NCBI GenBank assembly: GCA_005223375.1
Contig: RXOD01005179.1
Coordinates: 1-15,473, forward strand
Length of the DNA stretch: 15,473 nt
Direction: 5' to 3'
Source of the DNA: Amoebophrya sp. AT5.2
Lineage: Eukaryota > Sar > Dinophyceae > Syndiniales > Amoebophryaceae
In this document: positions 9,254-15,473 of the stretch, piece after piece
Position numbering within the stretch: the first letter of the stretch is position 1
Layout of the letters: each line of letters begins with the position of its first letter
Made by a program: the position numbers and the translations under genes
The notes under the pieces: generated by a model
Databases searched by the model: none
Seen by the model: the letters and a program-made list of their open reading frames with translations, nothing else
Told to the model about the DNA's origin: nothing

Positions 9254-9853
9254 GTCAAAGTATTCGGCATCGGCGCTGGATGAGCATTAGGATAGATACG
9301 TACAGGGAAGATCAGAGCAGAAACAGTTTAAGTATTTTAATAAATTTACTTCTTGTAGTTCCTTCTTTCTTATGAAAGAATGTGTTGACTTGGTGTTGGT
9401 TGTAGCCAAACCTGCGGCCCAGTATACTCGTGCGTGAAAATTTCCGTCGATCAAAAGAAAACCGCTGCAGTGGATAAAGGACTCTTTTCATCGTATTCGA
9501 TTTGGGCTTTTGCGCATTCCGTAGCTCTACCTCAAGCGCTCGCTATGCCGAAAGCGAAATCAGTGCATTCCCGCAGCGATATACTTTGATGATTTCCACC
9601 ACTTTTTTGTGCTGCAGCAGGTTGAATCACCCAAGTTCATAGATTCCCATAATTTTTTTTTAAGTTCAACCTTTTGCATTTGCTTTGTCTTGATGTATAT
9701 AAAAAGATACTTTCTATGCAGAGCATTTAGATGACAGAGCGCTAGTATACATAGTTACGCTTCCCTCGTCACAACTCTCGGGGCTGCGTTTTTGCTCACT
9801 CTTTCCAGACGAAGTGTTTCTGTGACGCTCCATCCTTACTTGCAGCAGCAGCG
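9254..9853. other. Intergenic region A/B with B promoter flank
   Basis: The stretch begins with a 3' flank containing ACAGGGAAGATCA (about 9303-9315, also found after C) and AATAAA at 9339-9344. From about 9420 it aligns with the region upstream of C: CGTGCGTGAAA, GACTCTTTTC, CCCGCAGCGATAT, GTTACGCTTC and GCTCCATC occur in the same order. A TATA-like TATATAAAAA lies at 9696-9705 but is not preserved in C. No gene is seen. Confidence 0.65.
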
Positions 9854-12084
9854 ATGCCGCGCTGGCAGTGGGGCGCCGCCCTCCAAGCCGGGGCGGGATC
9901 TTCCGCTTTTGTGAGCCAGTTTTTTCTTCAACTGCCGATGGTAAACGGACGGCGGCAGTCGAACTTTATCGCTGCGAACCAGCAGCGAGAAGCAGCTCCA
10001 GGGGCCACGCCCACCCCGGCGACCGCAGGTGTTGGGAATCATGAGAACAGCGGTTTTCCCGTCGATTTGAGGAACGTCGGCCGTTCCTCCGCGACGTTCT
10101 TCCAGCGTAATAGTGGAAAACAGCCGGGACTCTCTCAAGCTGAAGTCCGACTCGGTCAGTCGTGGTCGGCGCAACAGGATTCCCCAAAACGCACACCTCA
10201 GCAGCCTGCTAAGCAAGGCTACCAGCAGGCGGAACGCCCCAAGTGCGAGGGCTGTGCGACTGGATCCTGGTGGTCAGGAGGTTCAGGGCCGTATGATTGC
10301 TGGAACAAGTGCATGGGGGTTTCGGACCATGACCTTCTTTCTGACGCGTATGGGATGCCTCCGCTCGGATTTCTCGAACGATCTGAAGCTGCGCGTCTGC
10401 GTCCGATGTGCAGCGCGTGCGACTCGAAGTATGGTTCGAAGGGCGCCTGCTGCAAGAAGAACGACGACGTCCCGGAATGCAAACAAGCAATAGAATTTCC
10501 ACTCGACGCGAACGGCAATGAGATTACCTCCTACCACGTCTGCGTGCTTGTCCAAACAACGTCCACTACAACGCCAGGGGAGCCCGCATCGTCCAAAGAA
10601 CCGCCTGCGTCCGAGCCATCCTCGGAGCCTCCGCAGCGCAGACTTCCATCGGATTCCCATACGCTTCTGAATTCGACAACATCTACTTCGCCGGCCCCTT
10701 CTGCTACCCCGAGCGAGAGCCCATCGCCGCCTGAGAAGCCTTCCCCATTGCCGGGGAACAGCGCGCCGCACGACATGACGCAAGGACCCTTGCGCTCGCC
10801 AGGGCCGCGTGGGGAGCATCATGATACTAAAAAACACTCATTGCTTAAGATGATGAAATGGTGATCACTGCTTTTAGGCTACGTTCGCACTCAAATTGAG
10901 GGCGAAAGCCCCGACTGCTTCCGGGGTCTGCCGGGGGCCCTCCGACGGCATGTTGCCGTAGGAAGATTGATTCCGATTTCCTCCAGTGACGTAGGAGGAC
11001 CTAGAGGGAGATGCGCATGCGGTCCTCGTTGCGGGGACAGCCAACTGGCCGCCAACTGGCCGCAGGGCTTGGAATCCTCCGACGGCATGCTGGTGGAAGA
11101 TAACAAACGCGCTTTGACAGAGCGCGTCTTATCTTCCTACGGCGCGCCGTAGAAGAAATTGAATTCCAGCCCCTCTGACCACGACTTTCTGCGGAAGAAA
11201 CCGATGGCCCCTGAGGGCTGCAAAACTGAGGAGGGTTCTGGCTCCCGAGAAAAGGCGCTCAGTGCGAGGACCTTGATTGCTCTGCGGGTCTGGAATCCTC
11301 CTATGGCATGCCGTAGGGGGACGGGCATTCGAAGGAACGTCCTAGGAGTAGGAAGCGCGCTAGCGCTTGTCGCACTCGCCTTCGCGTGGAAAGCGAATGA
11401 CTCTTTAGGGAAGGGGTGCTCCTAAGGCGACGTGGCGTCGCTTTTAAACCGGGCGTCGCTCTTATAGCCGCTGTGCAAAAGATAATTCTCGCGCAAATAA
11501 ATCTCGCGCGCGCTTCGCTCTCGGCACCAAAGTGCAGCGGCCGCCAGTGCTGCAGGGAGGTTGTTCTGAGTCTGACTGATGTACAGTAGTTATGCCATAT
11601 TTGAGTGTGCGATCGCGATGTGAATCAAGAAAGCATAGTGATCCCGATCCCCCGTAAGCAGCGTCACTCAGAAGCCCATGGCGAAGGAGATGAAGACGAC
11701 GAAGGTCATGGTTTGTCTACCTGCTGTTGCGTGGTGATTATTGTCACTGGCGTGCTTGCGGGTTTCGGAGTAGTGGCCGTGGTCCTCGTGCTGGTGATGG
11801 ATCGCGATCATGGTGCTTCCAGCTCGTCCGACGAAGAGAGCGAGCGATCTGACTACAGTGATGCATCAGGGCAGCAGCGTAAGCTAAGAAAGAAGAGCCT
11901 GGGTGGTCATCCGGGAGGCCGGCGCAAGAAGCAGCGCCAAGGACTGAGCCACCAGAAATTGAAGGTTCAGAAGACTGCAAGCTTCGACTTGGACGGAGGT
12001 CCTGCAATACGCAAAACGAATGACAGGACGGATCCCGGGGAAGCGTCGGGAGTGAACTCGCTGCAATGGCAATACAGCGACTAG
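9854..12084 (+). CDS. Paralogue B: Cys-rich type I membrane protein
   Basis: Exon 1 runs from ATG 9854 to about 10860 without the intron seen in A and C. The last exon ends at TAG 12084. With donor 10861 (GTGATC) and acceptor at 11633, the product is 485 aa in phase; other acceptors are possible. The N-terminus is only weakly hydrophobic (MPRWQWGAALQAGAG) before SAFVSQFFLQLP. RNVGRSSATFFQ is conserved. The Cys module (nt 10244-10543) has the same ten cysteines, but with a longer, unrelated segment between the fourth and fifth (from MGVSDHDLLSD to the Cys of MCSACDS). The stalk contains TTSTTTPGEPAS and several Pro-Ser repeats. The transmembrane segment is CCCVVIIVTGVLAGFG and onward (nt 11722-11799), followed by MDRDHGASSSSDEES, an Arg/Lys-rich tail, TASFDLDGG and a C-terminus ending GVNSLQWQYSD. 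Role unknown. Confidence 0.75.
10938..11320. repeat. Palindromic repeat cluster, paralogue B
   Basis: Copies at about 10938-10976, 11070-11098, 11131-11156 (GGCGCGCC centre) and 11291-11320 (CTATGGCATGCCGTAG, one base from a perfect 16-bp palindrome). Shared spacer blocks such as CCGCAGGG followed by TTGGAATCC recur as in the other paralogues. Confidence 0.75.
11095..11137. repeat. Compound hairpin inside the B intron
   Basis: GGAAGATAA (11095-11103) pairs with TTATCTTCC (11129-11137), and ACGCGCT (11107-11113) pairs with AGCGCGT (11121-11127), leaving a 7-base loop and a small internal bulge. The matching place in C is recognisable but degraded. Confidence 0.8.
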
Positions 12085-12752
12085 GCGTAGAGGCTATGTA
12101 GCCGGAAGATGAAGATCATAGCAGCTCAATAAAAAGCAAAAGAAGATTATATTTATGAGTACCTAGGATCATGTTCTGCCAGCCAAGCAGCCAACCAACC
12201 AACCAGCCGACCAAAAAGAAGATAACAACGTATAGGATGACCACTATAGTCATAGTGACTTGACCGGCGGAGGCGGTACAGTAAGAGTAACCCGTGCGTG
12301 AAAGAAGTTTCCGCCGATTCAAAGAAAACCTCTCCGCAGCACTCGATGGACTCTTTTCGTATTCGATTTGTGCCTTTCCCTTTGCGGATTTTGTATCTCT
12401 TCAAGGGCTGGTATAATTCTGCCGAAATCGTCGAAGCACATCCGCATCCGCATCCCCGCAGCGATATGCTCTATCCATCGATTTTCATAATTCGCTTTTT
12501 GTTTTTTGAGCTGCAGGTTGGCTCACCCTAGTTCATGGAGTCCCATACGTAGATCCCCATCGCTTGCTTCGTCATGTTTAGTACAAGTATCAATACATAG
12601 GTTTAGGTTGAGCACGGAAATTTCCATACAGAGCACTATACACACAGTTACGCTTCTTCATCCCGAAGCACCCTCTGGGCTGCGCTTTTTCTCATTATAG
12701 TTTTCAGGCGAACTAAAACTGTGGCGCTCCATCTTTGCTTTCACCAGCATCG
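12085..12752. other. Intergenic region B/C with C promoter flank
   Basis: AATAAA at 12128-12133 follows the B stop by 43 bases. A (CAAC)n/(CAGC)-like tetranucleotide run lies at about 12182-12210. From about 12290 to the C start, the sequence aligns with the region upstream of B in the same order of blocks, so it is probably the shared promoter and 5' leader. A CATCCG microsatellite sits at about 12439-12455. No gene is seen. Confidence 0.65.
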
Positions 12753-15361
12753 ATGGGGCGCAAGTGGGGCGCCCTTCAAGGCGGGGCGGAATTTCTCGCT
12801 TTTACGAGCCAGTTCTTTCTCCAACTGCCGACTGTAGAGGGACGGAGGCCGCCGAACCTTATCGCGGCTGCGAGCAGCAAAGAAGTTTCCACCTGGACCA
12901 GGCCCACCTTGTCGACTGCAGATGTTGGCGATGTTCATGGGGGCAGCGGTTTTTTCGCCGGGTCCAGGAACGCAGGCCGGCGTTCCTCCGCGGCGTTCCT
13001 GCAGAGGTCTCCCACTGTCTTCGTACCTCCGGGAGGTGGAGGTCTCAGCAATCCCTTGATAGTTGTCGACACGCCCTCGGCCTCCTCCCCGAAACCTCAC
13101 AGTCTTGCCGAAGTTGCGAAGTATTCCACGGCACTGAGTACGTGACAGGCACAGGGACGCACTTCATCGCGTGCTAAGTACCCTCAGTGTCTCACTGTGC
13201 TGTCGCTACTTCAGTGTTGTTTGTTTGTTTTTTTTGATGTCGATGGAATTAGCCATAGGTGGGTCGTAGTTCAAAGCTGACCCAATGCAGTGACTCCTAT
13301 CGATCGAGTATTGTTGTTTTGCTATTGACATGCTCTGGCTGCACCTTTCCGTGCGGAAAAAAAAAAATCCGCTCAGTAGTCATGGTAATAGCATGATTAA
13401 CATCGTTGTGACAATGAATCGTAATGACAATCGTCATCACCATCGTCATCACCTCAGGCAAGAGGGCTACCAGCAGGCGGAATACCCGAAGTGCGAGGGC
13501 TGCGGAGTCGGGGGATCAAAGGAATCACCACTAAAAAACTTTGATTGCTTGGAGGAGTGTATGTACCTCTCCGGTCTAATCCGTAACAATCGCACAACTC
13601 CTGAGGCTGAGCAGGGGAAACATCAGATGTGCAGTGCGTGCGACTCGGAGTCTGGGTGGAAGGGTGCCTGTTGCGCAAAGGACGCACATGATGACGCACC
13701 GGAGTGCCAAAATGCACTGGAATTTCCACGTGGCACGAACGGCAAGGAGACCTGGTCCGAACGTCCCGTCTGGGTCTGCGTGCTTATCAGAACAACGTCG
13801 ACTACAACGGCCGAACCGTCTCCAGGGTCTCCACACGGCGGACTTCAACCGGATTCGCTTCCGCATTCGACATCAACATCGCCGGCGCCGTCTGCTACCC
13901 CGAGCGGGAACCCTTTGCCGAGTAAGAAGCCGTCCCCGTCGCCGGGGAACGGCGCGCCGCACAATTCGGCGCAAGGACCCTCGCCAGGGTCGCCTGGGAA
14001 GAACCATCATGATACTAAATGGCGGTTGCTTAACACGAAGAAGATGAAGAAATTAATGGTGATCACTGCTTTCTTCAGCTTTGCTTTCGAACTTAAGTTT
14101 AGTGCTAAACTCCGACTGCCCCCGGGATCTGGAGCCCTCCCACGGCATGCCGTAGGCGTTTCGATTGCGAGCCTGTGCAGGAGAAGAGTTTCTCAGATCC
14201 GGAATCCTTCTATGGCCTGTCGGAAGCCTTCTACGGAGGATCATGATCTCGACTCGCTACGGGATGTGCCGCTTGATTCTGGATCTGGAACAGCGCTCCT
14301 ACGGAATGCCGCTGGAGAACTTAGGAGATGCGCTTCTAACGGAGACGCTCTCGCTCAACAACTGACCGCAGGGATCGGAATCCTCCGGCGGCATACGGTT
14401 GGAGGATAACAGATGCAGTCTTACTTATCGACCCTCCTCCGGCGCGCCGTAGAAGAATTCCAGACCCTCTGAGCACGACTCTCACTCTGCGGAATAAATC
14501 GATTGCCGCCGACGTCCGAAGGCTCTGACCCCCGAGGAAAGGCGCTCCGCGCGAGGGCACTGACTGCCCCGCGGGTCTGGAATGCTTCTACGGCTGATTC
14601 AAACGTTCTACGGAAGCGCGCTCCTCGCGGGGCAGCCGGCTGCTTCTCTGGTCTGGAGTCCTTCTACGGCATGCCGTCGCAGGATCCGAACGAACGTCCT
14701 AGGAAACGCGCTTGTCGCCCTCGCGCTCGCGTGGAAAGCGAATGATTCCCGATGGCAGGGGTGCTCCTAATGGATGCGTGGCGTCGCTTTCAAACTGGGC
14801 CCCGCTGTTACTTATAGCCGTTGTGTATGTACTTCGCTTTTGGCACCAAAGTGCAGCGGTCGCCAGTGCTGCAGGGAGGTTGTTCTGACTGATGTACAGT
14901 AGTTATGCCATATTTGAGTGTGCGATCGCGATGTGAACCAAGAAAGCATAGTGATCGCGATCCCCCGTAAGGATCGTCACTCAGAAGCCCGTGGCGAAGG
15001 AGATGAAGACGACGAAGGTCATGGTTTGTCTACCTGCTGTTGCGTGGTGATTATTGTCACTGGCGTGATTGCGGTTTTCGGAGTAGTGGCCCTGGTCCTC
15101 GTACTGGTGATGGACCGCGATCATGGTGCTTCCAGCTCGTCGGACGAAGACAGTGATGCATCAGGGCAGGGGCAGCAACGTAAGCTAAGTAAGAAGAACG
15201 TGGGTCATCCTGTTCCTGGAGGCCGGCCCAAGAAGAGCTTGAAGATTCTCAAGACTGCAAGCTTCGACGTGGACGGAGGTCCCGCAAGTGCACGCAAAAC
15301 GCATGACAGGACGGATTCCGGGGAAGCGTCGGGAGTGAACTCGCTGCAATACAGCGACTAG
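12753..15361 (+). CDS. Paralogue C: Cys-rich type I membrane protein
   Basis: Exons 12753-13141, 13458-14058 and 14972-15361 are in phase and give 459 aa. The N-terminus MGRKWGALQGGAEFLAFTSQFF is modestly hydrophobic and leads into FFLQLPTVEGRR. RNAGRRSSAAFLQ matches the family linker. A C-specific Pro/Ser segment (VFVPPGGGGLSNPLIVV) ends exon 1. The Cys module (nt 13492-13779) keeps all ten cysteines with CSACDSESGWKGACC identical to A, and has a distinct segment between Cys 4 and Cys 5. The stalk carries TTSTTTAEPSPGS and Pro-Ser repeats. The transmembrane segment (nt 15035-15112) is CCCVVIIVTGVIAVFG and onward, followed by MDRDHGASSSSDEDSD, a Lys-rich stretch, TASFDVDGG and the C-terminus GVNSLQYSD. 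The first intron is secure. The donor of the second (GTGATC at 14059) is shared with B, and the acceptor at 14971 (CGTAAG) is the in-phase choice but not certain. Confidence 0.76.
13142..13457 (+). other. Intron 1 of paralogue C (316 nt)
   Basis: Donor GTGACA and acceptor CCTCAG followed by G; the split Thr codon is restored (phase 2). It has the same position and phase as intron 1 of A, but the interior sequence has little similarity apart from a CAT/CGT-rich 3' end (ATCGTCATCACCATCG). An A11 run lies at about 13359-13369. Confidence 0.8.
14059..14971 (+). other. Large intron of paralogue C with repeat array
   Basis: About 913 nt with the richest palindrome array. One frame stays open from the exon into the intron up to 14409, but it reads through the palindromes and gives no domain-like protein. 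The 3' 125 bases are almost identical to B, including a plausible branch site (TTCTGACTGAT) just before GTACAG. That acceptor would run into stops in the frame of the last exon. Confidence 0.55.
14131..14689. repeat. Palindromic repeat cluster, paralogue C
   Basis: Seven copies at about 14131-14158, 14199-14228, 14295-14318, 14374-14406, 14431-14455, 14579-14600 (half) and 14654-14689. The last has both outer arms (CTGGAGTCC at the left and GGATCCGA at the right) around CTACGGCATGCCGT. The blocks between them recur across B and C. Confidence 0.78.
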
Positions 15362-15473
15362 ACCAAAGTAAGTGGAGGTGGATGAGACTATTGTCTACAG
15401 GGAAGATCATATCGTAGCAGAAGCAGATCAATGCAGGACGGAAAAACAAGAAAATATAGTCGGCGTAGCCGTT
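15362..15473. other. 3' flank of paralogue C
   Basis: TACAGGGAAGATCA at 15396-15409 matches the 3' flank of A. The window ends before any further gene can be seen. Confidence 0.6.

Larger units (their letters stand above)
10861..11658 (+). other. Large intron of paralogue B with repeat array
   Basis: It lies between the stalk exon and the membrane exon. It contains four palindrome copies, the hairpin at 11095-11137, and a 3' portion nearly identical to that of C (GTGCAGCGG.CGCCAGTGCTGCAGGGAGG, then CTGATGTACAGTAG). A B-specific insertion of about 40 bases (CTCGCGCAAATAAATCTCGCG and neighbours) lies near 11480-11520. The acceptor cannot be settled: 11633 fits the phase of the GTGATC donor, whereas the GTAAG at 11654-11658 is the site shared with A and C. 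Confidence 0.55.
9420..15420 (+). repeat. Tandem duplication of a gene-plus-flank unit (B and C)
   Basis: Two units, about 9420-12120 and about 12290-15420, align from promoter flank through gene, intron array and 3' flank in the same order. Start codons are 2899 bases apart. Paralogue A (start 2524 bases before B) matches only in the gene body, intron motifs and short 3' flank, so it is an older copy. The array may continue past the end of the window. Confidence 0.75.

Noticed and set aside
9696..9705. TATA box of paralogue B
   Set aside because: TATATAAAAA is present but not conserved in the otherwise similar C flank, so not reported as a regulatory site.
13425..13457. CAT/CGT repeats before the C Cys exon as a coding His-rich tract
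   Set aside because: They precede a good CAG|G acceptor that restores the split codon, so they are the intron's 3' end.
14059..14409. Continuation of the paralogue C reading frame into the palindrome array
   Set aside because: The same region is closed in B, reads through repeats and encodes no plausible domain; intron sequence is the better reading.
8485..14689. CRISPR-like array
   Set aside because: Copies are degenerate, unevenly spaced and palindromic, in a eukaryotic intron; no cas genes.

Overview
The window is nuclear DNA from a unicellular eukaryote. Genes are split by introns, exons are GC-rich and introns and intergenic stretches are more T-rich, and no bacterial operon or ribosome-binding-site structure is present. 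The nine intron junctions that two reading frames fix confidently are GT..AG. Seven of the nine acceptors are followed by G, and five of the nine donors begin GTAC. The AG|G habit and the tandem gene family fit an alveolate protist such as a dinoflagellate relative, but this is inference from style and no marker gene fixes the lineage.

Layout, all genes on the + strand: (1) 1-737, upstream DNA with a striking 31-bp-arm hairpin at 98-162. (2) 738-4551, a multi-exon protein kinase followed by two tandem PH-like domains. Its activation-segment triad reads DVD instead of DFG. (3) about 4990/5307-6513, a protein with an unrecognised N-terminal half and a C-terminal CS (p23-like) domain most like that of CacyBP/SIP. 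(4) 7330-15361, three tandem paralogues (A, B, C) of a family I do not recognise.

Each paralogue encodes an N-terminal signal-like segment with a conserved SQFFLxLP motif, a variable linker, a ten-cysteine ectodomain module, a Thr/Ser/Pro-rich stalk, a large intron, and a last exon with one very hydrophobic transmembrane segment, an acidic serine cluster and a conserved C-terminal tail. They are most simply read as type I surface proteins, either receptors or variable antigens. B and C also share upstream and downstream flanks, so they derive from a more recent duplication of a unit of about 2.9 kb. A is more diverged and may carry a frameshift.

The most unusual structure is inside the large intron of each paralogue. 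About 15 degenerate copies of one palindrome lie there (half-site roughly TCGGAATCCTYCTACGGC followed by its complement), interspersed with other shared blocks. This hairpin-rich array sits exactly between the ectodomain exon and the membrane/tail exon. No RNA genes, CRISPR arrays or recognisable transposase genes were seen. Functional links between the kinase, the CS protein and the surface family are not evident; they appear to be independent neighbours.
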